This document shows positions 1 to 7,813 of a DNA stretch of 21,366 nucleotides, piece after piece (the first letter of the stretch is position 1; every line of letters starts with the position of its first letter). A model generated the notes under the pieces. That model was not told where the DNA came from, made no database searches, and was given only the letters and a program-made list of their open reading frames with translations. The position numbers and the translations under genes were made by a program. The DNA comes from Faecalibacterium sp. CAG:74 (lineage in GTDB: Bacteria; Bacillota; Clostridia; Christensenellales; Aristaeellaceae): NCBI GenBank assembly GCA_000437595.1, contig FR899859.1, forward strand, positions 29,193 to 50,558. The letters run 5' to 3'.

Positions 1-1
1 G

Positions 2-50
2 TCCAGAGGGGGCTGTCGCCCAGACTCGACATTCGACAGACCCCTCTGGG
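2..50. repeat. Imperfect inverted repeat (hairpin) at left edge
   Basis: Arms 2-18 and 34-50 are reverse complements over 17 bp with one internal mismatch and one end mismatch; the core is CCAGAGGGG...CCCCTCTGG, with a 15-nt loop. No T-run follows, so a simple intrinsic terminator is not supported. It may be the end of a repeat element or the 3' region of a gene outside the window. Confidence 0.6.
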
Positions 51-59
51 CGCTCTTTG

Positions 60-108
60 GTTACTTTCTGGCGCGCCAGGAAGTAACACCTTCGCCTCCG
101 CAGAGGCG
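60..108. repeat. Palindrome cluster upstream of mutS
   Basis: 60-87 is a 28-bp palindrome centred on GGCGCGCC, with arms GTTACTTTCTGG and CCAGGAAGTAAC (one G-T wobble as RNA). Next to it, 93-98 (CGCCTC) pairs with 103-108 (GAGGCG) around a 4-nt loop. Further on, AAAGAAACCA (120-129) loosely mirrors TTGGTTACTTT (58-68), so most of 2-130 can fold back on itself. There is no coding signal. I read it as a dispersed palindromic (REP/MITE-like) intergenic element; its wider distribution cannot be judged here. Confidence 0.55.
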
Positions 109-193
109 ACGGGAGCAGCGAAAGAAACCAATGAGGCATATTCCATAAAAACAGCAAGTTAAACAGAAACAAGAACGAAAGCGGGGAACAGAC

Positions 194-2800
194 ATGGCGA
201 GCGTCACACCGATGATGCAGCAGTACCTCGATACCAAGGCGGAATATAAGGACTGCATTCTTTTCTTCCGCCTCGGTGACTTTTATGAGATGTTCTTCGA
301 TGACGCGAGGACTGCTTCGCGTGAGCTGGAACTGACGCTGACGGGCAAGGACTGCGGACTCAGTGAACGCGCCCCGATGTGCGGCGTGCCGTATCACGCG
401 GTGGACACCTATGTCGAGAAGCTCATCGAGCGCGGCTATAAGGTCGCTATCTGTGAGCAGATGGAAGATCCGGCGCTGGCGAAGGGGCTGGTCAAGCGCG
501 CCGTCACGCGCATCATCACCCCCGGCACGGTCATTGAACCGGCGATGCTGGACGAGAAGGCGAATAACTTCCTGTTAAGCATCTGCTTCGTCGCCGACCG
601 CGCGGGGCTGGCGTTCGCCGATGTGTCCACGGGTGAATTCTACGTCCACGAAATCACCCAGCCGGAAACAACGCTCTCGGACGAGGTGGCGCGCATTTCC
701 CCGATGGAAATCATCTGCAATGACCAAGTGAAGCTGCGCGCGTGCCTGCAGCGGGAGATGCAGAATGCTTCGGAGCAGCCGAGCGCGTGGTTTCAGCTGG
801 CGAACGCGACGGAAGCGCTCTGCCGCCATTTCGCGCTCAATGACCTGTCTCCGCTGGGACTCAGCGACGAGTACAAGGCGGGCGCGAGTGCCGCGGGCGC
901 GCTGATGCGGTATCTGTCCGAGACGCAGAAGAACGCCTTGGAGCACATGACCAGCCTGCGCATTTATCAGGGCAGCGAAACGATGCTGCTTGACCGCAAC
1001 ACGCGGCGAAATTTGGAATTGACGGAATCCATCCGCGGGAGAAGCCGCAAGGGGAGCCTGCTCTGGCTGCTGGACAAAACCAGCACGGCGATGGGCGGCC
1101 GCCTGCTGCGCTCGTGGATTGAACAGCCGCTGGTAGATGAGGAAAAAATCAACCGCCGTCTGGACGCGGTGGGCGAGTTTGCGCAGGAGCATGTGCTGAC
1201 GATGACGCTCGCGGAGGAATTGCAGGGCGTGTACGACATTGAGCGCCTGCTGTCGAAGGTCGCCTATAAGTCGATGAACGCGCGGGATTGCTTGTCGCTG
1301 TGCGCGTCGCTGCAAAAAGTGCCGAAAATCCGTGAGCTGCTGCGCGAGGCGAAAAGTCAGGCGGTGGAGGAAATACGCGATTCGCTGGACACCCTGCCGG
1401 AACTGACCGACCTGCTGACCCGCGCAATTCACCCCGACGCGCCGATTCTCATCACCGAGGGCGGCATCATCCGCGATGGCTATTCCCAGATGCTGGATGA
1501 ATACCGCGCCGCGTCCACGAGCGGCAAGCAGTGGATTCTGGAGCTGGAGCAGAAGGAACGCGAGGAGACGGGCATCCGCAACTTGCGTATCCAGTACAAC
1601 CGCGTGTTCGGCTACTACATCGAGGTCAGCAAGTCGTATTACGAAATGGTGCCGGCGCGCTATATCCGCAAGCAGACGCTGGCGAACTGCGAGCGCTACA
1701 TGACGCCGGAGCTGAAGGAAATCGAGCAGAAAATCGTCGGCGCGCAGGAGCAGTCCACACGCTTGGAATTGCAGCTGTTCACCGAGGTGCGCGAGAAAAT
1801 CGCGGAGCAGATTGCGCGCATCCAGAAGACGGCGATGGCGCTCAAATCGCTGGACGCGCTGCTGTCGCTGGCGAAATCCGCGATAGAGTACCACTACGTC
1901 CGCCCAGAAATGACGCAGGACGGCACGCTGGATATCGTCGAGGGGCGCCACCCGGTCGTCGAGCAAACGATGAGCGAGGGCGGATTTGTGCCCAACGACA
2001 CGCACATGAATGCTGACGACTGCCGCATGTGCATCATCACTGGACCGAACATGGCGGGCAAAAGCACCTACATGCGGCAGGTGGCGCTGATTGCGCTGAT
2101 GGCGCATATCGGGTCGTTCGTCCCGGCGAAGGAAGCGAAAATCCCCGTCACCGACCGCATTTTCACCCGCGTCGGCGCGTCGGATGACCTCGCCAGCGGG
2201 CAGTCCACGTTCATGGTGGAGATGAGCGAAACGGCGTACATCCTGCGCAACGCGACCGCAAAGTCCCTCGTCATTCTGGACGAAATCGGACGCGGCACCA
2301 GCACGTTCGACGGCTTGGCGATTGCGTGGGCGGTGGTGGAGTACCTGTGCGACAAGCAAAAATCCGGCGCAAAGACGCTTTTCGCGACGCACTACCACGA
2401 GCTGTCCGAGCTGGAAGGGCATATCGACGGCGTGCAGAACTACTGCATTTCGGTCAAGGAACACGGCGAGGACGTCATTTTCCTGCGCAAAATCATTCGC
2501 GGCGGGGCGGACAAGTCCTTCGGCATCCACGTTGCGCGGCTGGCAGGCGTGCCGCACCCGGTGCTGGTGCGCGCGCACGAAATTCAGGCGCGTTTGGAAG
2601 TCAGCGACATCAACCAGCACGGCATTGGGCAGAACATTCTGGGCGATGCCGAGAAGCGCAAGGACGAACAGGTCAACCTGTTTGACTACCGAAAGACAGA
2701 GATTATCAACGAACTGCAAACGCTGGATGTGATGGCGCTGACGCCGATGGACGCGATTAACAAGCTGTTCCTGCTGCGCGAGAAGGCAAGAAAGTTGTAA
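194..2800 (+). CDS. mutS: DNA mismatch repair protein MutS
   Basis: MutS is the ATP-driven clamp that recognises mispaired or unpaired bases and recruits MutL. The length of 868 aa is normal for bacterial MutS. The N-terminal mismatch-binding domain has the Phe-X-Glu motif (F30-Y31-E32 in LGDFYEMF), whose Phe stacks on the mispair. The C-terminal ABC-type ATPase has Walker A GPNMAGKST (617-625), Walker B ending in D696-E697, the RGTSTFDG loop (about 700-707) and the H733 switch histidine in FATHYHEL. The start is the first ATG in frame; the upstream GGGGAA is only a weak ribosome binding site. mutL follows after 84 bp, and that gap is entirely repeat sequence. All functional motifs look intact. 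Confidence 0.97.
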   Translation: MASVTPMMQQYLDTKAEYKDCILFFRLGDFYEMFFDDARTASRELELTLTGKDCGLSERAPMCGVPYHAVDTYVEKLIERGYKVAICEQMEDPALAKGLVKRAVTRIITPGTVIEPAMLDEKANNFLLSICFVADRAGLAFADVSTGEFYVHEITQPETTLSDEVARISPMEIICNDQVKLRACLQREMQNASEQPSAWFQLANATEALCRHFALNDLSPLGLSDEYKAGASAAGALMRYLSETQKNALEHMTSLRIYQGSETMLLDRNTRRNLELTESIRGRSRKGSLLWLLDKTSTAMGGRLLRSWIEQPLVDEEKINRRLDAVGEFAQEHVLTMTLAEELQGVYDIERLLSKVAYKSMNARDCLSLCASLQKVPKIRELLREAKSQAVEEIRDSLDTLPELTDLLTRAIHPDAPILITEGGIIRDGYSQMLDEYRAASTSGKQWILELEQKEREETGIRNLRIQYNRVFGYYIEVSKSYYEMVPARYIRKQTLANCERYMTPELKEIEQKIVGAQEQSTRLELQLFTEVREKIAEQIARIQKTAMALKSLDALLSLAKSAIEYHYVRPEMTQDGTLDIVEGRHPVVEQTMSEGGFVPNDTHMNADDCRMCIITGPNMAGKSTYMRQVALIALMAHIGSFVPAKEAKIPVTDRIFTRVGASDDLASGQSTFMVEMSETAYILRNATAKSLVILDEIGRGTSTFDGLAIAWAVVEYLCDKQKSGAKTLFATHYHELSELEGHIDGVQNYCISVKEHGEDVIFLRKIIRGGADKSFGIHVARLAGVPHPVLVRAHEIQARLEVSDINQHGIGQNILGDAEKRKDEQVNLFDYRKTEIINELQTLDVMALTPMDAINKLFLLREKARKL

Positions 2801-2881
2801 AAACAGACCAAGAGTCGGCAAAAACCGACCGAAATCTCATAAAAACCGACCGAAAGTCGGAAAAACAGACAGAAAGGGAAG
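2799..2881. repeat. Four degenerate ~21-bp tandem repeats filling the mutS-mutL gap
   Basis: Four units follow head to tail: 2799-2819, 2820-2840, 2841-2860 and 2861-2881. The consensus is close to AAAAACCGACCGAAAGTCGG, and each unit begins AAAAAC(C/A)GAC(C). The array starts in the last bases of the mutS stop codon. It ends 3 bp before the mutL ATG, so the AGAAAGGGAAG of the last unit supplies the mutL ribosome binding site. Each full unit contains a short palindrome (CCGAC...GTCGG). Confidence 0.75.
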
Positions 2882-2884
2882 CAA

Positions 2885-4885
2885 ATGGCAGGAAAGATTC
2901 AGCTCCTGTCCGATGAGGTCATTGGCAAAATCGCGGCAGGCGAAGTGGTGGAGCGTCCTGCCGCCGCCATCAAGGAATTGGCGGAGAACTCGCTGGACGC
3001 GGGCGCAAGCGCTGTCACGGTGGAAATCCGCGACGGCGGCATCAGCTATTTCCGCGTGACGGACAACGGCAGCGGCATCCGCAGCGAGGATATCCGCATG
3101 GCGTTTGAGCGCCACGCGACGAGCAAAATCCGCCGCACGGATGATTTGTTCAGCATCCAGACGCTGGGTTTCCGCGGCGAAGCGCTGGCGTCCATCGCGG
3201 CGGTGGCGCATGTCACCTGCACAACACGCACGAAGGCAGACCAAAGCGGCATCAAGGTGCAGAACAACGGCGGAACGATTGAGTCCATCGAAGAAGCCGC
3301 CTGCCCCGAAGGCACGACGTTTGTCGTCCGCGACCTCTTTTTTAACACCCCAGTGCGCCTGAAATTCCTCAAAAAGCCGGTCACGGAGGCAGGCTATGTC
3401 TCCGACCTGATGATGCGGCTGATTTTGTCCCGCCCGGACGTGTCCTTTCGCTACATCAGTCAGGGCAAAACGCTCTACCACTCCGCGGGCGACGGCAAGC
3501 TGTCCTCCGCCGTGTTCAGCATCTACGGGCGCGAAATGCTCCACTCCATGCACGAGGTGGACGGGCATCAGGCGGGGCTGATATTGAAGGGCTTCGTCGG
3601 CGTGGGCGAAAGCGGGCGCGGCAGCCGAAACCACCAGTCGTTCTTCATTAACGGGCGATATATGAAGTCGTCGATTTTGTCTGCGGCGGTGGAAGCGGCG
3701 TGCCGGGAGCGCGTATTGTCCGGCAAATACCCGACGTGCGTACTGCACCTGACCATGCCGTATGACACGGTGGATGTCAACGTGCATCCGAACAAGCTCG
3801 AAGTCCGCTTCCAGAACGAAGCGGCGGTCGCAGAGGCGGTCGAGGCGATTGTGGCGGATGCGCTGGCGGACAAAGCGCCCGTTGAGCAGCCAGATGTGCT
3901 GCGCCTGACGCCTGAACCGCCGCCGACGGTGCCCGTGACGGTCGTTCGGCAGCCTGTGACGGCGAGCGAGGCTGTGCAGCCGGAAGCTGCGGTTCGCTCG
4001 GCTGTTCCGCCGAAGGCAGAGAAAAAACCGACCGTCGGTACGGAAATTCCGCAAAAGGCGGCAATCCCCGCGAAAAACCCGCCGATTCCAACGCCGTGCG
4101 CCCCGCCGGACAAGCCGTCCGCGCCGCCGAAAACCGCGCCGAACGATGCCATTCCCGCGTGGAAGCAGCCGCTGGTGATGCGCAGCCCGTCGGCACTGGC
4201 GCAGCATTACAACGCCGAACCCGCCGTACCGCCGCCTGGCAATCCGCTAAAACCGACCGCAAGTCTGGTTTCGCCGATACCGGTGCAGCAGACGATTCTG
4301 CCGAATGAACAGACGAACATGCGCATTATCGGCACGCTGTTTGACAGCTACATTCTGGTGGAATATGCGGACAATTTGATGCTGATTGACCAGCAGGCGG
4401 TGCATGAACGCGTGATGTTCGACCGCATGATGAAGGCGCTCGACCAGCACCGCTGCGGGCAGGAAATGCTTGTGCCGATGATTGTCAGCCTGACGCGCCG
4501 GGAGCAGCAGCTGCTCGATGAGTACGCGCGGGAATTGGCGGACATCGGGCTGGTGGTCGAGCCGTTCGGGGAGAACGAGGTGTCGATTCGGTCGATTCCG
4601 ATGATATTGGGTCAGCCGCAGGCGGCGGGGCTGCTGCGCGACATCATCGACCAGCTGGAGAATGAGCGCGGCGTGGTGTCACTGGAAAAGCGGCGCGCGG
4701 CGATTCTGGCGCTGGCGTGCAAGCGCAGCGTCCGCTCCGGCGAACGCCTGAACGACGCCGACATCCGCGAACTGGTCAGCCGCGTGGCGGACAAGCGCGT
4801 CATCCCGGCGAGCCCGCGCGGTACGCCGCTGGTCGTTGCGCTGAACAAAACGGACATCGACCGGCGATTCCGGCGGATGCAGTGA
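2885..4885 (+). CDS. mutL: DNA mismatch repair protein MutL, endonuclease motifs degenerate
   Basis: MutL couples mismatch recognition by MutS to strand incision and excision. The N-terminal GHKL ATPase is intact: E31 and N35 in ELAENSLDAGA, then DNGSGI and the GFRGEALASI lid. A proline-rich linker spans about residues 340-475, and the dimerisation domain runs from about 475 to 666. That domain keeps a beta-clamp-binding motif, QEMLVP (526-531), like the QEMIVP motif of Bacillus MutL. The metal-site motifs of endonuclease-type MutL are changed: the DQHAxxE motif reads DQQAVHE (D502-E508), and CPHGRP reads SPRGTP (643-648). The ACK cysteine (C612) remains. Length 666 aa is normal. The ribosome binding site lies in the tandem repeat just upstream. 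miaA follows after 12 bp, suggesting one operon. Family assignment is certain; loss of nicking activity is inferred. Confidence 0.96.
   Translation: MAGKIQLLSDEVIGKIAAGEVVERPAAAIKELAENSLDAGASAVTVEIRDGGISYFRVTDNGSGIRSEDIRMAFERHATSKIRRTDDLFSIQTLGFRGEALASIAAVAHVTCTTRTKADQSGIKVQNNGGTIESIEEAACPEGTTFVVRDLFFNTPVRLKFLKKPVTEAGYVSDLMMRLILSRPDVSFRYISQGKTLYHSAGDGKLSSAVFSIYGREMLHSMHEVDGHQAGLILKGFVGVGESGRGSRNHQSFFINGRYMKSSILSAAVEAACRERVLSGKYPTCVLHLTMPYDTVDVNVHPNKLEVRFQNEAAVAEAVEAIVADALADKAPVEQPDVLRLTPEPPPTVPVTVVRQPVTASEAVQPEAAVRSAVPPKAEKKPTVGTEIPQKAAIPAKNPPIPTPCAPPDKPSAPPKTAPNDAIPAWKQPLVMRSPSALAQHYNAEPAVPPPGNPLKPTASLVSPIPVQQTILPNEQTNMRIIGTLFDSYILVEYADNLMLIDQQAVHERVMFDRMMKALDQHRCGQEMLVPMIVSLTRREQQLLDEYARELADIGLVVEPFGENEVSIRSIPMILGQPQAAGLLRDIIDQLENERGVVSLEKRRAAILALACKRSVRSGERLNDADIRELVSRVADKRVIPASPRGTPLVVALNKTDIDRRFRRMQ
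4022..4043. repeat. Copy of the mutS-mutL repeat unit inside the mutL linker
   Basis: An A-run is followed by CCGACCGTCGG (4028-4038), a palindrome matching the start of the intergenic unit. It encodes residues from about 380 in the proline-rich, presumably disordered linker of MutL, where an insertion would be tolerated. Confidence 0.45.
4249..4270. repeat. Second copy of the repeat unit inside the mutL linker
   Basis: AAAACCGACCGCAAGTCTGG matches the 20-bp intergenic consensus at all but about two or three positions. It encodes residues about 455-462 near the C-terminal end of the linker. Confidence 0.5.
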
Positions 4886-4897
4886 GGTGACAATATC

Positions 4898-5824
4898 ATG
4901 AAGGAAACGTGCTGGGTGCTGACAGGCCCGACCGCGAGCGGCAAAACCGCGCTGTCGCTCCGTCTGGCGCGGACGCATGACTGCGAGATTGTCTGCATGG
5001 ATTCGATGCAGATTTATCGCGGCATGGACATCGGCACGGCGAAACCGACGGCGGATGAACGCGCGCAGGCGGTGCATCACATGGTAGACGTCGCCGACCC
5101 GACGGAGGATTTTTCCGTCGCGCGCTATCAGGAGATGGCGGAAAGCTGCATCGCGGACATTCAGGCGCGCGGGCACCGGGCGCTGCTTGTCGGCGGCACG
5201 GGGCTGTATCTCCGGGCGCTGCGGCAGCCGATGGCGATGGGCGAGGCCGCGGCGGACGAGAGCATCCGGCAGGAATTGCAGCAGATCGCGGACGCGCCCG
5301 GCGGCAAAGAGCAGCTTCATCAGCAATTGGCGGCGGTTGACCCGGACACGGCGCAGCGCCTGCACTTGAACGACGTCCGCCGCGTGATTCGCGCCTTGGA
5401 GGTCTACCGCCTGACGGGCCGTCCGTTCTCGCAGCAGCCGCAAATAAAAACCGACAGTCGGTTTTCTTACCGCGTTGCGTCGCTGACGATGCCGCGAGAC
5501 ATCCTCTATGCGCGGATTGAGCAGCGAATCGACCAAATGCTGGCGGACGGGCTGGCGGAGGAAGTCAGCCGACTGCTGAAAAGCGGCGTTCCGCGCGACG
5601 CGAAGGCGATGAAAGCCATCGGCTACAAGGAAATGATACCGTATGCTTTGGGCGAAACGACGCTGGATGAGGCGGTTTACGCACTGAAGCTCAACACGCG
5701 GCACTACGCCAAGCGCCAGCTGACGTGGATGCGCCGGGAGGAGGACGTCCTGTGGGTGGACGCGCTCGAACCGGATGCGTATGATAAATTGGAAGCGTAT
5801 TACACGCAAGGAGAAGCAAAATGA
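4898..5824 (+). CDS. miaA: tRNA dimethylallyltransferase MiaA
   Basis: MiaA transfers a dimethylallyl group from dimethylallyl diphosphate to N6 of A37 in tRNAs that read codons beginning with U (the i6A modification). The protein is 308 aa, normal for the family. It has the P-loop GPTASGKT (10-17), the DSMQIYRGMDIGTAKP signature starting at D35, VGGTGLYLRAL in the middle, and the NDVRRVIRALEVY and RQLTWMR regions. GAGGTG precedes the ATG. The stop overlaps the next start by ATGA, so the two genes are translationally coupled. Residues 184-189 (KTDSRF), in a variable loop, are encoded by a near-perfect palindrome related to the mutS-mutL gap repeat. Confidence 0.96.
   Translation: MKETCWVLTGPTASGKTALSLRLARTHDCEIVCMDSMQIYRGMDIGTAKPTADERAQAVHHMVDVADPTEDFSVARYQEMAESCIADIQARGHRALLVGGTGLYLRALRQPMAMGEAAADESIRQELQQIADAPGGKEQLHQQLAAVDPDTAQRLHLNDVRRVIRALEVYRLTGRPFSQQPQIKTDSRFSYRVASLTMPRDILYARIEQRIDQMLADGLAEEVSRLLKSGVPRDAKAMKAIGYKEMIPYALGETTLDEAVYALKLNTRHYAKRQLTWMRREEDVLWVDALEPDAYDKLEAYYTQGEAK
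5447..5465. repeat. 19-bp palindrome in miaA related to the mutS-mutL repeat
   Basis: AAAACCGAC (5447-5455) and GTCGGTTTT (5457-5465) are exact reverse complements around one central base. The left arm is identical to the core of the intergenic repeat unit. Confidence 0.6.
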
Positions 5825-7071
5825 CCATTGAAGAATTGATTGCACAGGCGGAAAACGGCTTGACGGCGCAGTTCGCCCGCATTGACCGCATGGAGGAAAT
5901 TGGGACGCGCCGCGTGCTGGACGCCTTCCGGGAGCATCAGGTGGCGTACCGGCATTTCGCGCCGACGACGGGCTACGGCTATGACGACGTGGGGCGTGAT
6001 ACGCTCGAAAAGATTTTTGCGGAGCTGTTCGGCACGCAGGCGGCGATTGTCCGCCCGCAGATTGCCAGCGGCACGCACGCCATCAGCCTGTGTCTGTTCG
6101 GGCTGGTGCTGCCGGGGGACGACATCGTGTCCGCGACGGGGATGCCCTACGACACCTTGCAGGACATCATCGGCTGGGGCGAGGGCGACGCGCCGGTTGG
6201 CTCACTGCGGGAAATGGGCGTGAGTTTCCATCCCGTGGCGCTGCGTGACGGCAAAATCGACCTTGACGCGGTGGAAAACGCCATCACCCCGAAGACGAAG
6301 CTCGTCATCGCCCAGCGCAGCCGCGGTTATGACTGGCGGCCGTCGCTGATGCCGGAGGAGTTCGCGCCTTTGGCGAAGATGCTGCACGAGAAGCACCCCG
6401 GCGTTCGCCTGATGGTGGACAACTGCTACGGCGAGTTTGTGTGCGAGAAGGAGCCGAGTCACTACGGCGCGGACGTGTGCGTTGGCAGCCTCATCAAGAA
6501 TCCGGGCGGCGGACTTGCTCCCACGGGCGGCTACATCGTCGGCACGCAGGATGCCGTCGAGCGCATCGCCTACCGCCTGACCGCGCCGGGCATCGGGCTG
6601 GAAGTTGGTTCGTATGCCGCAAGCTACCAGCCGTTCTATCAGGGCTTGTTCATGGCGCCGCACACCGTTGCGCAGGCCATTAAGACAGCGTGTTTGGCAG
6701 CGCGCGTGTTTGAAATCCTTGGCATGACGACGACGCCCGCGGCGGATGAACCCCGCGCCGACATCATTCAGGCGATTCAAATGCGCACGCCGGAGCGCCT
6801 CGTCGCGTTCTGTCAGGGGATTCAAATGGCTTCTCCGATTGACTCGATGGCGCTGCCCGAACCGTGGGATATGCCCGGCTACAATGACCAAGTCGTCATG
6901 GCGGCGGGCACGTTTGTCGCGGGCGCGTCGATTGAACTGTCGGCGGATGCCCCCATGCGCGAGCCGTATACCGCCTACATGCAGGGCGGCCTGACCTACA
7001 CGCACGGGCGAATCGCGCTGCAAATGGCGCTGAACCGCATGGTGGAACAGGGCGCGCTGACGCTGAAGTAA
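5821..7071 (+). CDS. PLP-dependent methionine gamma-lyase family protein (YnbB-like)
   Basis: This is a fold-type I pyridoxal-phosphate enzyme of the family labelled 'methionine gamma-lyase family' or, in older annotation, 'aluminium resistance protein' (Bacillus YnbB). The substrate is not established for this branch, so I give no specific reaction. The expected Schiff-base lysine is K226 in GSLIKNPGGG, followed by LAPTGGYIVG. The MVDNCYGEFV segment before it supplies the conserved Asp of the PLP site. Length is 416 aa, typical of the family. The start ATG overlaps the miaA stop (ATGA) and is preceded by AAGGAG, so coupling to miaA is likely. In Bacillus, hfq lies between miaA and ynbB; no hfq is present here. 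A hairpin with a T-run follows. Confidence 0.92.
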   Translation: MTIEELIAQAENGLTAQFARIDRMEEIGTRRVLDAFREHQVAYRHFAPTTGYGYDDVGRDTLEKIFAELFGTQAAIVRPQIASGTHAISLCLFGLVLPGDDIVSATGMPYDTLQDIIGWGEGDAPVGSLREMGVSFHPVALRDGKIDLDAVENAITPKTKLVIAQRSRGYDWRPSLMPEEFAPLAKMLHEKHPGVRLMVDNCYGEFVCEKEPSHYGADVCVGSLIKNPGGGLAPTGGYIVGTQDAVERIAYRLTAPGIGLEVGSYAASYQPFYQGLFMAPHTVAQAIKTACLAARVFEILGMTTTPAADEPRADIIQAIQMRTPERLVAFCQGIQMASPIDSMALPEPWDMPGYNDQVVMAAGTFVAGASIELSADAPMREPYTAYMQGGLTYTHGRIALQMALNRMVEQGALTLK

Positions 7072-7104
7072 TTATGAATTTAGCACGATAAATTTAGATC
7101 ATAC

Positions 7105-7150
7105 CCCTGCTTTTCCCGGCATACGATGTGCTGGAAAGGCAGGGCTTTTT
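7105..7150 (+). terminator. Intrinsic terminator-like hairpin overlapping the next gene's ribosome binding site
   Basis: 7105-7116 pairs with 7133-7144 over 12 bp (one G-T wobble), and CTTTTT follows at 7145-7150. It is placed to end the mutS-mutL-miaA-ynbB transcript. The 3' arm, GGAAAGGCAGGG, is also the only purine-rich Shine-Dalgarno candidate for the ATG at 7154, nine bases downstream. Confidence 0.75.
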
Positions 7151-7153
7151 GCT

Positions 7154-7813
7154 ATGAACGAAACGAAACAGACGGAACTCCGCGTGCGCCCAAGGCGTAC
7201 AGAACTCGCAGCCAGCAAGACGGACATCGAGTGGGTGAAAACACCGAAAAAGCCTTGGCAGGAGAGGCTGCTGCCAAATCTCGCCATTGCGTCGGCGCTG
7301 ATGCTCTGCGCGGTTGCGCTGAAAACCGGGGCGATTCCGCCGCTGACGGACGCTGTGCAGTCGGTCATGAGCGCCGCGACGGATGATTCGCTCCTGAACG
7401 GCGATTTGGGCAAGCTGTCCTTTGTCAGCAGCATTTTCCCGGAAGCATCGCTTGTTTTCGGCGAATCGGGCGGCAAGCTGACCATGCCGGTGGAAGCGCA
7501 AAGCGTCGTGCACGCGTGGTCGCAGAGTGAGCCGTTCATCTCATGGGACGCGCAGACGAAAATTGTCACGTCCGCAATGGCGGGCGAGGTCATCGGCGTG
7601 TACCACGGCAATGAGGACGAACGGCTGGTGCAGGTGTTAGGCGCGGACGGGCTGAGCTGCCTGTACGGGAATCTCGCGAGTGTGACGGTCAGCACGGGCG
7701 ACATGGTGCAGACGGGCGACCCGCTGGGGACGCTGCTGGACGGTCAGCCGTGCGTGATGGAGGTGCGGCAGGACGGCTTGAGCGTTGACCCGGCGGTGAT
7801 GATGCGGCAATGA
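7154..7813 (+). CDS. SpoIVFA-like membrane protein with degenerate LytM/M23 domain
   Basis: The protein has 219 aa: a basic cytoplasmic N-terminus (1-40), one membrane segment (about 42-58), a linker, then a C-terminal LytM-like fold (about 150-219) with LYGNLASVTVSTGD and QTGDPLGTL. The usual catalytic His of the YGHL motif is Asn here, so peptidase activity is unlikely. In Bacillus, SpoIVFA holds the protease SpoIVFB inactive in the outer forespore membrane until SpoIVB cleaves it. The same pairing here, with the stop overlapping the protease start by ATGA, supports that role. The alternative is a generic M23-fold partner of a site-2 protease with a non-sporulation job. The start was chosen as the first ATG; its ribosome binding site lies in the hairpin upstream. 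Confidence 0.72.
   Translation: MNETKQTELRVRPRRTELAASKTDIEWVKTPKKPWQERLLPNLAIASALMLCAVALKTGAIPPLTDAVQSVMSAATDDSLLNGDLGKLSFVSSIFPEASLVFGESGGKLTMPVEAQSVVHAWSQSEPFISWDAQTKIVTSAMAGEVIGVYHGNEDERLVQVLGADGLSCLYGNLASVTVSTGDMVQTGDPLGTLLDGQPCVMEVRQDGLSVDPAVMMRQ

Noticed and set aside
575..2821. 748-codon open frame on the - strand opposite mutS
   Set aside because: It is a high-GC antisense shadow. The + strand encodes intact MutS, and the antisense translation is Arg/His/Gln-rich, low-complexity and matches no family.
2799..2881. CRISPR-like array
   Set aside because: Units are directly adjacent without unique spacers, degenerate and only four in number; no cas genes are nearby.
2837..4207. 456-codon - strand frame opposite mutL
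   Set aside because: Arg-rich shadow of MutL with no family features.
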